In this document: one piece after another, positions 1 to 11,719 of the stretch
Layout of the letters: the number at the start of each line of letters is the position of its first letter
How positions within the stretch are numbered: position 1 is the stretch's first letter
Assembly (NCBI GenBank): GCA_034387635.1
Contig: JAOANU010000002.1
Span: forward strand, 310,001-374,000
DNA: 64,000 bases
Reading direction: 5' to 3'
From: Rhodosporidiobolus odoratus
Lineage: Eukaryota; Basidiomycota; Microbotryomycetes; Sporidiobolales; Sporidiobolaceae
The notes under the pieces: generated by a model
The model's input: only the letters and a program-made list of their open reading frames with translations
Database searches by the model: none
Told to the model about the DNA's origin: nothing
Program-made: the position numbers and the translations under genes

Positions 1-76
1 GCTCGAGTGCTTTCTACACTGGCGCATGCGCAGTGTCTGCTAGTTGCGCACCGTGGCCCCCAACGAACCCGACCGT

Positions 77-3000
77 ATGCCGCCAACCTCGGCTTCTGCA
101 GCAAATCCTCCGCCTCGAAGTCCGGCAACTTCTGCTCCAACTCCTGCGCCCGAGCAGTACAATCTCGAAGACCAACTCACTCAGCGATACAGGGATGGAT
201 CAGCCGCCGACTCGGACGCGCCGCCTGTCTTGCAGCCGTCCTCTTACAGTTTCGACGTGGACAAAGACCGGAAGCGACGGAACGAGGGTGCGACAGGCGA
301 TGCATCGCATCGGCAAGCGGATCAGCCGAGCGAGATGGACGAGCGACCGAGTTACGGGACAATGGCTTATGCACAGCAGGTGTTCGCGAAGGAGGGTTGG
401 ATGCCAGCTTTGGAAAGTGGTGCGTTGTTGTCCATACGCTTACCGCTTTGACATTGTTCTCTGTTGACGGGCCTGACATACGTACTTCTGACTGGCCTCG
501 CAGAACAAGAGGGTGAGCGTCGACGCATGCTACGGCGATATCGCCTGCACGAAGCAGAACGAGTAGTCGCCATCGACGACCTGTCACAGCTTGTGCGAGA
601 TGTGTTCGGCTGCGAGGCCGTCATGATCAACATTGGTGAGTGCTATTCCTTAATCCGCGCTACTACCACGGTCGAAGTAACCCCGCTTACCTTCGCTGTT
701 CACATTTCCCGTCGGCTGTAATGTTCACGTTGAACCTCGACAGTCTTCGAAGATCATGTTTTGTTCATCAGCACAAGCGGATGGGATCAGGATGAAGCCA
801 CGAAGACGTGCTCGGGCTCGCTTCGCAAGTCTTTCTGCTCCCATACGGTATGCATGCCATCCCTGCCCTCCTTCCGTTCCCCTTTGCTTATGCCCCTTTG
901 ACCCATAGATGGGAAAAGTGGGGCTTCCTTCCTTACAGTTTACTTCTGTCCTTACTGACAATCGATGAATACAGCCGGCTGGATCAGGATGTTTTGTCCT
1001 CGAGGACGTGCAACAGGACTGGCGGTTTGCCAACTCCCCCTTGGCTAAGAAGGACGGTAGCTCTGGTCAGGCAGATGAGGCAGGCAGGATTGCATTCTTC
1101 GCTTCGGCGAGTGAGTTCCGTGTCTTACTCCCCGTGCCGGCATTCAACTGATTAGTACATACGCAGATATCAACTTGCCAAATATCGCCGCACCAACCTC
1201 GAAGCACAAAGCCCTGCCGGTTGGGAGCCTTTGCCTGATAGACTCAAAACCGCGTTCGCTAGACGAGGCACAAAGGAGGATGCTGCAGCGGTTCGCCAAG
1301 ATGGCGGCGAAGGAATGTGCGAAGCCCCTCGCATACCTAAGAAATGTGCCTTTCGCTGATTTCCACCTGCGTGACTCTCACGAACCTCAGTCCAGCTCGC
1401 GTACCACGCCAAGCAAAGTGCGGTGACGGAAAGGAGGGCGGACTACACTGCCGAGGTTCGCTTGTTCCCCTCGTGCTTCTTGCTGCCCGGTGACGCTGAC
1501 CCGCTTCGATTGCAGCTTTTCCGCTCTCTCCTCGTCTATCCTAGTCGAACTACTGTCAAGCATAGAGTCGAAGAGCACCTAGCGACAGATAGTGTGGCAG
1601 CCACGCTTGTTGATCTAACCAATTCCGACTTTGCTTTCGTCCTCGACCTACGAAGCTTCAACAACCCCACGCCACACATCGGAACGGGTGTGCCGCGCAA
1701 ACCACGAGAACGCCGCTCGTCCTGGCAAGGCCGGAATGGACCAAATGGCTGGGAGTCTGCTAAAGAAGGGGTGGAGCGGGTACAAGCAAGCACGGGCAGT
1801 TCACGGCGAGACGCTCGTGTCCATGGACTGGGCTCCATTGGGGTTCTGGATTCGTGGTGCCGAGATCGAAAGATGGGAAAGGCGGGTAAGGATGAGGTCG
1901 AGAGGTGGAAGAAACTGCTCACCAGCAATACCGGACTCGAAGCGGTATCAAATGCTCTGCTTGCTTACCACGAGGTGCGGAGCATGATATTTTTCGGATC
2001 CAGCGCATCTTATCCTTACAACCTTCGCAGACTGGACAAGTCAGCACGACTTTACCGCTCCCGCGAGGCGACGGAACCCAGCTATCCACGCCATTTTTGC
2101 CGCTCATCCCGGACGGCGCAACTGCTCTTGCGAGCGTCCCTATCTTTGACCACGAAGGCGAGCCAGCGCTCTACGTCGTCATCGGCTCGAGGCAGGGGCA
2201 TGCGTTCTTTGCAAGTCGCCCTTTCCTCCCCTTCCGGCGTTTAGGCTTACGCCCCTAATCCGTAGGAACCGCCCGACGAACGCTTCATCACCGGAATCGG
2301 CACGATCTTACTATCAGCATTGCTGCAGGAGAAAATACTCGCAGCCGATCAAGCCAAGCTCGCTTTCCTTTCACAGGTATTTTGGTTGGCCTCCCTGCTT
2401 TGTGCCTCGTCTGACCTCAATTTGTTACAGGTCAGTCACGAAGTCCGGCTTCCGCTTTTCAGCATCGCTGGCAACCTAGACCTCATCCGGACTACGACCG
2501 ATTCCTCGCCCGAGCTCTCCGCAACCCTTGCTCCTTACATTGATGTCGCCGCCGTTTGCTTGGAGACTCTGCGAGATGTGCTCGACGACTGTCTAGAGTG
2601 CGTGCCGTTGCCTTTGAGCTGGTCTCTCTCCCCTGATTCCCTCTTCTGACTCTATTTGCTTCATCGCAGATACTCCAAGCTCTCTAATGCTTCTTCCGGC
2701 GCTCAGCCACCGAAACCGAAAAAGATTGCTTGTCAGCTGGAGACACTCGTCGTCGATGTCGTGAAGTCGTGCATGCACAAGGTCCGTCACCGCGAAGCCC
2801 TGCGAGAGCAAGAAGAATCTACCGTCCCAGAGGAGGAACTGGCGATCAACCTCGTCTCGGATCTTCCGACAGGGATGGAGGCCATGGTGGATGCGGGAGG
2901 GTTAAAAAGAGTACTGCTCAACTTGTTCGGAAATGCGATGAAGGTATGTCGTGGTTCCTTGCCTTTCTGTGGTCTGCGCTCAGCTCGCGCTCTTCCACCC

Positions 3001-4521
3001 CCAGTTCACCCTTCGGGGCGGCGTCACTGTCCGCCTCTCCGAGCCTCCAATCCAACTCAACACCGCGTCGCTGAATGGGCTTCGACCGATCCGTTTCGAG
3101 ATCATCGATTCAGGCCGGGGCATGAGCCCGGAATTCCTGCGAGACTCACTTTTTACGGCGTTTCGACAAGAAGACAGCTTCAGCAATGGCGCCGGACTTG
3201 GCGTGTCACTCGCTTCGCAACTGGTGTCAAGGTAAGTAGTCTTGCCTCGATATTCTGAAAGTACGCTTCATTGACACGCAACCCTCTGTCTTAGAATGGA
3301 TGGACGCATCAACTACGAATCAGAAGTCGGCATTGGCACAACTGCGTCCTTCACCATTCCGCTCGAGATCCTCCCTTCATCGTCAGTCACGCCGCCCCAA
3401 TCCCCTCCCTCGCTTCGCAACCGGGACCTGCGAGTAGAATTCGTCATGTCCTTCGGTGCCCCCCACGGACCTTCTACCGATGCATCTTCTTCAGCCTCTT
3501 CGACTCTCCCGCGTCCAGCGTCCAATCGACCCACGAGCTTCCGGAACTCGCCTCTGTCCACTATCGCCATCGACCACGCCGACAGAGGCTCCGTGACTGA
3601 CGAACAGCAGCAGTCGATGGACCGACGGGTGCACCGCGCGGTGCAAGTTATGAAGCGTGTCGCCTCCGACGAGGCCGATCGCAAGCAGGTGGAGGAGCGG
3701 GAAGACCAAGTGGAGAGCCCCAAGGCGAATCGTGTGGCCCGGGACCGGCAATTGCCCTCCAGTTCCATTGACAAGAAGCAGCGCCTTCGATGTCTCGTGG
3801 TCGACGATAACGAGCTCGCCAGGCGGGTGCTGACAACTTTTTTGAGGACGAGGGTGCGTTGTCGTCCTTCCTTTGCTGATCTCTCTCGTCGTCCGTTTTC
3901 TGCTAGTTGAACCTCCTACCCCGTTCCATTCCAGCCTGCATCCTCATCTGTATCCCAAAGTGCTAACAGAACGTCTCGCAGGGGTACGAATGGGCGGAGG
4001 CCAGCGGCGGCGCTCAGGCCATCGAGCGCTTCAAGTCGTTCCGCCCGCATGTCGTTTGGTGCGACGTTGAGATGCCGGGCGTGGACGGTATCGTAGCCTC
4101 GCGCGAAATGAGGCGCTGGGAGGCGGAGCAGAAATGGCCTCGATGTAAAATCGTACGTTGCGTCGTTCTCGGACCTCTCGCTTTCAACCTCTTGCTGATG
4201 GCCTAGTCGCTGCAGATTGCCGTCTCAGGTCTCGACGAGAACCCGGAGACTCATGGTGACGTCGTCAAGAGCGGCCAGTGTAAGTCGCCTGGTCTGCGCT
4301 TTGCTTTTGACCGGTCGCTTGCTGATTTTGACTCTTTGCTTTCGCATTTCCTTTTGCCGTGCCTTCCCTGGCTTTGCGCCTTAGTCGACCGATGGATCGT
4401 CAAGGGCGGCACGAGCCTTCGAAGCCTAACAACGGACCTCGCCGAAACGGCTGCTTCTTACGCCAAGGACCATCCCTCTGTCAGCGTTTCACCTCCCCTT
4501 GGTGAAGTTCCACGATCTTGA
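77..4521 (+). CDS. hybrid histidine kinase with GAF domain and C-terminal receiver
   Basis: Two-component phosphorelay sensor, probably cytosolic since I see no membrane segment. A disordered Pro/Ser-rich N-terminus leads into a GAF-like segment spread over exons from about 504 to 1480 (RRRMLRRYRLHEAERVV, then DLSQLVRDVFGCEAVMINIG). The histidine-kinase core follows: the H-box SHEVRLPLFSIAGNLDLI near 2437-2490, the N-box LLNLFGNAMK near 2910-2945, and G-boxes IDSGRGM and GAGLGVSLASQLV at 3100-3235. After a Ser-rich linker comes a receiver domain with acidic residues VVDDNE near 3800, phospho-acceptor Asp in VVWCDVEMPGVDG near 4050-4085, and the conserved Lys in WIVKGG near 4395. At least a dozen short introns separate the exons. 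The first in-frame ATG is at 77. An in-frame stop at 41-43 could instead belong to an upstream intron (ctgctag), so the true start may lie outside the window. The target pathway, for example osmotic or oxidative stress, cannot be told from the sequence. Confidence 0.85.
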
Positions 4522-4857
4522 ACCGCGACTTGACACCTCCCTCTTCTTCTTCGACGACATCGTCTCCCTGCAGGGCACTCATTTATCATGTGCCGCGTCC
4601 GCATACCTCTGGCCTTCCTGTGTTGTATTTCAGACATCTTGGCCTTCGCATACGCGCCGATACTCATCTGTAGCCTGTTGTTACTAATAGCATGCGACTC
4701 GTTTCTCGTTCCCTTTCAAGCTCAGTAATAATCTGAGAGGAGAAACTGTCAAAAGAGACACTGCAAGGGGAAGACTGAGCATTGAATTACGCTACGCATT
4801 GGCAACAACAGCTGACTGCGATGGGAGGAGAAGTGGAAAAAGACATGTACAAACCGC
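4522..4857. other. convergent intergenic spacer
   Basis: This is the 3' flank shared by the histidine kinase (+) and the coiled-coil gene (-). I see no coding signal. It presumably holds the two 3' untranslated regions and polyadenylation sites. Confidence 0.5.
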
Positions 4858-6693
4858 TCACCGCCCGCACCTCGCCCAAACTTGATAATCCCGCGCCTTC
4901 TCCTCCTTACTCTTTCGTGCCGTTCCTAATGTCCGAGTAACCACCGCAGCACCCCTCCGATGCTCTAGCTGCTCGACATCATCATCCTTGACTTCGCCTT
5001 CCCGACTGTCCCTCCCTGACGGCCTGTGCTGATCCTCCTCGATCTCCCTCCCTCTAGCTCTGAGTTCTCTCAGCTGATCCGCTCTCTGCGCGATATCTTG
5101 CTGTAGGTGAGCGATGCGGAGGAGTTGATCGCGTTCGCCCGGGTAGTTTTCTCTCCCCGATGCTTGTGCTTGTGCTTGAGTTTCTGCTTCTGCCGAAGAA
5201 CGGGGTCGGGGAGGAAGAGGCGGAATGGTGGTCGATGGAGATGTGGCTGGAGGAGGAGAGGGAGAGAGAGCCTGTGGAGAGGCAGTGAAGAAGAATGTTC
5301 CAGTTGCGGTAGGGAGAAGGAGACCCGAGGGATTGGGAGAAGTCCCGGGAGGTGTAGAAGGGCGAGTCGACGGAGAAGGCGGCAAAGAGACTCGAAGAGG
5401 AGTGTCGGCACGGAGGAGGGGGATGTGCTCTTCTGCGGGATTGGGGCTCGAGGCGGTGGCGGCAGTCGCCGTTGCGACGCTCTCTCGATGTCGGTCGATT
5501 GCAGCAGAGACGCGCCGAGAGGCTTGGACGAGCTGTCGGACGGTGTGGCGGATGCCGTCGGTATTTAAAGCTGACGAGGCAGACTCGAGGGGAGTGGAGC
5601 GGAGCGGGGAAGCTGAAGATGGTGCTCCGGGAGGAGAACGAGGAGTAACTGTTTGCCGAAGAAGGGGCGAAGGTGGACTTGGAGCAAGGGTTGCGGCGCG
5701 CTCAGAAAGGTTGGAGAGGGTTTGCGTGAGTTGCTCGAGTCTGAAAAGGGGGAAAAGTCAGACTGGAAAGAAGGGTTCAAGAGCAACCGAGCGTACCGAG
5801 TGATAAAGCTCGCCGTCCTGTCCAGGTTGTCTCGGGAATCACGCAGAACCCCGTTCGCCACCTCCCGCTCGTCGACGGCAACCTCTGTCCCATCTTCCGT
5901 AGTCCTCTGTATCCGCGCCGTCGCCGCTACCACCCTATCCCGCGTATCATCTAGGCGCCTTCTCACCTGCTCGAGCATCTGCCGCGAGCTCTCGAGAGAG
6001 TTTTCTAGCGAGGAGGAAGCCACCGCGCTCGACTCTATGGTAGTTGTTGTCGGGGAGAGAGGGGGAGGGTAAGGCAAAGTGGCTCGTCTCGCCGCCTGTC
6101 GACTTGCCACTTGATCGACGTTCCGGTCGATACTTCTTAACCTTTCTGCCGACTGCCTGAGCCGATCCAGTCGATCTGCTGTACTGCGACTGATACTTGA
6201 ATGCGGTATCCGCACAGTGGGGGGCATCCCAGTCGAGGCTGAAGCGGCGGCGAGAGCGGACCGTCTTTCCCTGCGTTCGTCGAGCCAGCGGGTCCAAGAG
6301 GCTGCGGAGTCGCTCTCTGGTGCATCGAAAGGAACGGTCGGCAGCAGGGGCAGGATCGGGTGGCTCGGCGAAGGGGTTGAGGCATCGAGGGCAGTGAAAA
6401 GGGGAGAGAGAGGACGGTTTGCTGAATGAGGTCCACTTTCGTCAGAGCCGGTGACTCGGGGCGCAGAACCCCTCGCAGTATCTTCCGTATCGTCTGCTGT
6501 CTCTAGGGTGCCCGATGCGGTCGGGCGAGAATGATTAATAGCAGAGGTGGATTCAAGAGGAGGCGGTGTCGAAGGAAGACGGGTAGACGTTGCTCGGCGA
6601 GGCGAGACTATGGACAGAGATAGATGTGAGTCCTTGCTAGAGTCTAGGCACTTCAGTAAGCTGTCTGAACTCACCTTCGAGCGGTACTCCCAT
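4858..6693 (-). CDS. hypothetical Ser/Pro-rich protein with coiled-coil segments
   Basis: I do not recognise a family. Three exons join cleanly. A 19-nt first exon begins with ATG at 6693 (MGVPLE) and ends at a gtgagt donor. A long exon runs from 6607 down to about 5804. The last exon, entered at ttcag|ACTCGAG near 5741, runs to the stop at 4858. The middle of the protein has heptad-like stretches rich in Leu, Arg and Glu (LDRLRQSAERLRSIDRNVDQ, RQMLEQVRRRLDDTRDRVV, LRDSRDNLDRTASFITR), and another lies near the C-terminus (LLRIAHLQQDIAQRADQLRE). Ser/Thr/Pro-rich, probably disordered regions surround them. There is no signal peptide or membrane segment. The composition suggests a scaffold or cytoskeleton-associated role, but that is only a guess. 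Confidence refers to the gene model, not to a function. Confidence 0.65.
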
Positions 6694-6917
6694 CCCGAAT
6701 ATGATGAGCGAACCGATTCCGAGCCGCCGTCGGTCGTCTCCGTTGAGTTTGCTGATGTATGAATGGGGAGGTTTATCTATATCTGTGACCGTCTGGGAAA
6801 GTAGCAAGCCAGCTGGAGCAGAGGCCTTCGAATGAGAGGGAACTGAAGATGTCGACCCTCCTCTTGATCAATAATCTCGAGCCGTCGCAGCGACAACTGA
6901 ACAGAATAGCCTGAGCC

Positions 6918-7871
6918 ATGCTGAACACGCCCATTGTGTACGTTTCCTCCCGCTTTCCGTAGTCCCGCTGGCTCATCCGCCTTCGCGTGCTGCAGCCCTC
7001 CCATCCCCTCAACTTCTTCTACACCTCCGCCGCAAGCCACATCAACCTTGCCGGCGCCAGCCGACGTGTCGGAGCGGTCAGAATCAGGTATCAGCAACGC
7101 ACAGCTGAACAAGAAGAACCAGTAAGCCTTCTCCATCTCCTCCATCCTCTCTTTCACCGACTTTTTTTTCGTCTTCCCAGCCGCGACACCTGGCCTCGAG
7201 GCAACTACCGCAACTACTACACCTTCCGCCCCGCCTCTTCCGCGCCCGATGGCGCCGTCAATCCTGCGTCTGCCGATGCTTTAGACGGGCGACTCGCCCT
7301 TCTTGAACTATCGCTCTTTTCCGGCAAAACCCTGCTCGACCTCGGCACAAACGCTGGCAAAATTCCGGTAGACGCCTTGCTACACTGTGGAGCGAAGAGT
7401 TCAACCGGCGTCGACATCGACCCCTCGCTCATCGAGGATGCGCAGGCTCTAGCCGCGGAGCGGGGTTTCGAGCCGGACGACGACCGATGTCGTTTCCTCG
7501 CCGGCGATTTTATGAAGGAAGGGTGGTTCCCTGCTACCTTCGGTACCACTCGATTCGACGTCGTCACCCTCTTTTCCGTCACCAAGTGGCTTCATCTCTG
7601 GAACGGCGACGACGGGATGCTCCAATTGTTCCGCTCCCTCCACTTGTTCTTACCACCGGGCGGTGTCGTCGTCGTCGAGCCGCAGGAATGGGACAACTAC
7701 AAGCGAGCGGTTAAGAAGAATAAGGATTTGAGGGAGACGTTCAAGGCGATAAAGATGCGGCCGCCGTTTGAGGACGAGATGCAGGCGGTTGGCTTCACGT
7801 TGGAGAAGCGCATAGAACGGGAAGAGGGTGGGTTCAGCAGACCGCTGCTAGTATGGAGGAAAGAGGGTTGA
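6918..7871 (+). CDS. Bin3/MePCE-type SAM-dependent RNA methyltransferase
   Basis: Predicted to methylate the 5' gamma-phosphate of a small noncoding RNA, like animal MePCE (7SK cap) and fission-yeast Bmc1. Exons are 6918-6937, 6996-7121 and 7181-7871, with GTACGT and GTAAGC donors and CAG acceptors, giving 278 residues. Motifs visible: GNYRNYY just before the domain, the SAM-binding motif LLDLGTNAGKIPVDALLHCG, the acidic ribose-binding step GVDIDPSLI, and the family signature SVTKWLHLWNGDDGM followed by a strand ending VVVEPQEW. The N-terminal 50 residues are Ser/Pro-rich. The protein is compact compared with metazoan MePCE, which has long extensions. The start is set by ATG 6918, because the only other frame that reaches the domain has no ATG. 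Neighbours give no functional hint. Confidence 0.85.
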
Positions 7872-9182
7872 AGGGATATAGAGTTGGGACAGAATGCTCT
7901 GCAGCGCTCAATTACCCGGCCTGGTGAGTATGCTCAGTCTTCGTCTCGGGCCCTTTCGCAGTTGGAGCAGATGTTCTTACTCTCTTCATGTCATCCTGCG
8001 TATAGTACGTCACAAGGCTGTCCGAGTCTAGCTATGACGGGCTCTCTCTACGCCATACGCCCTCAAGTGGCTGTTCAGGCGGAATTTGCATGCAACAAGG
8101 TCAGTCTTGCTGCTGCCGCGGGCCATTTCGCACGCGCCTCAGAACTTGCAGCTATTCAAGCTGCAGTCTGCCTGCTACACACCCATCTGAGAACTGTTTG
8201 TTAGGACTAGGATGCTCGCTCGAGGCGCGCGAGGTTGGCTTCGCATCGTTTCCCTGCCGCCACCTCTTCAAAGTGTTCGCGTGCCTGCTAGTCGCCTCCC
8301 CACAGCCGTATCACTGCGGGCGACAGACCGGAAGCTGCATGCAACATCGTCCCAGCCAGTCCGACGCTTTCCACCTCGCCTCCAAGATTCACTCAACATC
8401 GGTTAGAGAAGCTCCCGAGACGCACATAAGGCAGGATTGCTACACCAATGTACACAAAGACGGCGCAGAGTGTATCATCGCTCAGCAGGTCCTCCGAATC
8501 CGCCCGTACCCCAGGAGAACGAGGACCTCGACAATCGGGGTGTCGCAATCCTTCATTCTCAACGGCACGTTGAAGGAGGGTGCAGACGACGGGAACAGCT
8601 GAACCCTGCTCCGGGACGGAACGTATGCACAGAGCGTATGCTGGGCCTCGTCAGAGCCTTCCTCCGCCAGCCTTTTCCGACCGCCGCCTGGTTCAATTGC
8701 CTCATCAACGTGCGCGTTGCAATAACCTCCCGTCACGTGCTCGACAGCCTGGATACCATCTCGGACAGCGACTCCCTCATTCCTACAGGTCTGCACCCTC
8801 TTCCTCCGGACCACACGGTGATCGACCCTCCGGTGTGTCTCGATTGTTGTCTCGGTGGTATCTGGACTTTTTCCATCCCCCCTCCCCCGCCAACCGGTCC
8901 GCCTGCTGTCAAGGGGGCAAGCCTCAAAACCGTCACCTCACTTTTGCGCTGTTGAGCGAAAGCCGCTGGCGGGACGTCCGGCAAGTTCCATCCAGCGAAT
9001 GCCGGGGGCAGCGCCGGAGATGAGGGTGCTGTTTCTTGGAGGGCGCTGTTTTCACTCTTTTTGGCTGTTTTATGACGGCGGTCATCTGCTGCTTCTTCCT
9101 TCCTTCCTTCCTTCCTTCCTTCCTTCCTTCCTTCTTCAGTTCAGCTCCAACGTTGCACTCTCCTTTCAGTCATCATCAAACC
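7872..9182. other. 1.3-kb intergenic region, no gene recognised
   Basis: Open frames here (for example 8090-8602 and 8437-8955) overlap each other, lack family motifs and do not splice into anything recognisable. The right end should hold the promoter and 5' leader of the secreted DPBB gene, including a TTCC microsatellite at 9096-9134. Confidence 0.5.
9096..9134. repeat. (TTCC)n microsatellite
   Basis: About nine and a half uninterrupted TTCC units end roughly 50 bp before the ATG of the secreted DPBB gene, so the tract probably lies in its promoter or 5' leader. Pyrimidine-rich leaders are common in fungal genes. Variation in repeat number could affect expression, but nothing here shows that it does. 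Confidence 0.9.
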
Positions 9183-10667
9183 ATGCTCGTCCTTCCTTTC
9201 CTCGCCGCAGCTGCCTCGCTGTTTTCCCTCTCGTCTGCCGCTCCGACTCCGCTCGCCAGTCTCGCTCCTTCCTTCGTCGACAGTAGTAGCGGTACGTTTT
9301 CATCTGATTCTATCAAGCTCGTGTACGGCGCACGAACCTGCGGCAGCGGAGGCAACGAGGCGCTGACCTCCCTTTTTCCTCACCCTCTTTTCGCAGACAC
9401 CGCCAACTCCTTCTCCCTTCTCAACAAGCGTCAAACTTGCTCTCTCACCGCCGACTGCAAGAACACTCCGCCTAGCTACGCCAACCGGTACTGCAAATCC
9501 GGTACTTGCTCTTGGCGTGCGTTTTGCTCCTGCCGTCCTCTTCTCCGCCCAACGCTTAATCCTCCTCTCCTCTCGCTCTCACCCGCAGGCTGTCGCTCGG
9601 GGTACACGCAATCCGGCTCAAGATGCGTCAAGGACGTTTCGACCTCGCCGTCCGGATCTTCGACGTCCGGCTCGACTCCGAACAAAGTCTCCTTACTTGC
9701 GCAAAGTGGGGTCAGGTCGTTTACTGGTACCAATACTGGGGCGATCGCTTCATGGTACGCGACTAACAGTGGACAGGACAGTACCAATGGGTGAGCCTTG
9801 GTTTCTTTTTCCCTTGCCCATCATTTCGTGCAATTTGCGGTTGCGGTCAACCCGTCACCGTACGCTCCTCTCGTGGTCAGGGACACTGACGCATGGCTTA
9901 TACCCACAGACATAGTTGGTGCTACTACCCATACACGGTTCGTCCCCCCGCATCTTTGCTTTCCCCCTTTGCCCTTTAACAGACTGACCTAGAATGCTTA
10001 CCCGCAGGATTCAGTCCCCGGCTTCGCCATCTCGCTTAACACGATTCTCAACGATTTCAACGGTGACGCTACTGCAGCTCGTCAGGCTTACTGCGGGCTC
10101 GAGGCGACGGTAACGACTGCGGCTGGGAAGACGGTTACGCTTTAGTGCGTATTGCGCCTCCTCATTTGACAGTCACCAGCCTACATCCCCTGACACCCGG
10201 ATTCCTCTGCAGCGTGACCGACGCCTTCGATGACGCGTGAGTTGCCCTTTTCTCCTGGCTTGATTCTCCTTGGTTTGTTACGTCCTTGAATCTCTCGTGC
10301 TGACTGCGCTACATATTTGACAGATGGGTGAGGACCCCTACATCCATCGATGTCATCAAGAACGCCGTAAGTTGCCTCTCGCTCCCGTTCCCCTTTCCAC
10401 CAGACCCTCAAGCGAGGAGCTGACGACCGGCGTACTCTTTCAGTTCGCCAACCTCTACGGCAAGTCGACGTCGGACAAGAACGCGGTTCTCCAGAACGTC
10501 TCGTGGAAGTTCACGGGTAACAGGAGTGCCAAGGTTTGTTCGTGCCCATTCTCGTCGCCAAACCTTGCTACTTTCCCTCCAATCTATCCCCTTTAAGACG
10601 AGCTGCCCTGGCTCACTGAATTCCTTGATGCCTGCAGTACTCGTACGCAAGCACCGGTTCTGGCTAA
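9183..10667 (+). CDS. secreted Cys-rich protein with double-psi beta-barrel (RlpA/expansin-like) domain
   Basis: Nine exons splice in frame into 265 residues: 9183-9291, 9397-9516, 9589-9790, 9910-9937, 9993-10144, 10213-10236, 10324-10366, 10444-10533, 10638-10667. The start is a clear signal peptide (MLVLPFLAAAASLFSLSSAA), with a possible Kex2-type site (LNKRQT) after it. A small Cys-rich module follows (TCSLTADCKN, YCKSGTCSW, SGSRC), then a Ser/Thr-Gly linker. The C-terminal domain shows the DPBB pattern: ASWYATN near its start, YCGLEATVTTAAGKTVTL, then VTDAFDDAW and a helix-strand end (IKNAFANLYGK, NVSWKFTG). Such proteins are typically cell-wall associated and loosen or bind polysaccharide or act as secreted effectors. 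Which applies here is unknown. The usual second domain of true expansins is absent. Confidence 0.75.
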
Positions 10668-11719
10668 GCCCCGAATCTCTGCTTCTCATTCCTGGCGCCA
10701 GTCTTTTCCTCTGTCTCTCTCTCGCTTCGTGTTTCCCGGGCGTTTTTATTTCTGGTAGATGTGAGGGTTCCTGCATAGCATACGGTCTTTTCTCGTGTCT
10801 CTTTCTTCCGCGCGCTTGGGATTCGGTGCAGTGGAGCTGCAGCTGGTTTGCAATGCCCTTTCTCTTGAACCATGCTGCAGGGGTTGTCGCGGAGAGCACG
10901 TCGAGTAACGTGACGCATCCGCATTTCACGATCAGAGACTCGCTGAGAGAGAAGCGACAGTATGCTTGTCAGGCAGCGAGCTGATAGAAAGAGACTGACA
11001 GAAGGGGGAAAGTACGAAGTAATAGGACACTATAAAGCTGGTCCAGTTTACCAGCGGTGAAGTCGTGTGGGAGCTGTTCATGAGCACCTCCAGGGCTTCG
11101 GTTTGTTGGGAAGCGTTAACCGGCCGTAACTGCGAGTTGTCCAGGAGCAGGCGCAAGGTGACAAGGGAATGCTGGCAGAGGCAACCGAACTGGAGGGCAC
11201 AGACGAGAGCGCAGCAGATCGAGCACAGGAAGCTTGGTGATTCAACTTGACGAGCTTGGTACTGCATGGCAAGTTGAGCGCCGGTTCGAGGTGTGAAAAC
11301 GACGCGTCTCGGGGTCGACAAGTCGTCGAGGGCGAAGTGGAGTAGGCGACACTGGGGTCTGGGTGAGCTGTGGAGCAATGTGACTGGGATACTGGGCACG
11401 TAGACCTGATGGGTGGACGGGCTCGAGAAGCTCTCTAGCGGGACATGGAGTGGTGACAGGCGGACCTCTGTTCGAGCTGGAAAGTGAGAGAAAGACAGTC
11501 GCCGTCTGCCGCTTCTCTCGCTGACTGGAATCAGCTAGAACAGCAGTATCTCATTTAGGTGCGTCTGCAACTCCTCCTGCATGCGCGATCCGCCTTCTCC
11601 AGTGCTCGCTCCTCTCGTCCATCCTCATCCCCCTAGATCCACACCTTTCGTTTCTGTCGCACCACAACACCAGCAAGGGCCATACTCACCCGTATTTCAT
11701 CTCGGCAGACAACTACATC
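10668..11719. other. 1.05-kb intergenic region, no gene recognised
   Basis: It holds the 3' flank of the DPBB gene and the promoter of eIF3d. The open frames on the minus strand (10932-11399 and others) begin at non-ATG codons and show no family motif. I see nothing else that can be supported. Confidence 0.5.

Noticed and set aside
6936..6961. A 26-nt intron in the Bin3 gene (gtgtacg to ccgtag)
   Set aside because: Too short for a spliceosomal intron. The 58-nt intron 6938-6995 uses a better GTACGT donor and keeps the frame.
10932..11399. 155-codon minus-strand open frame downstream of the DPBB gene
   Set aside because: It begins at a non-ATG codon, has no motif, and its composition looks like a chance frame in GC-rich DNA.
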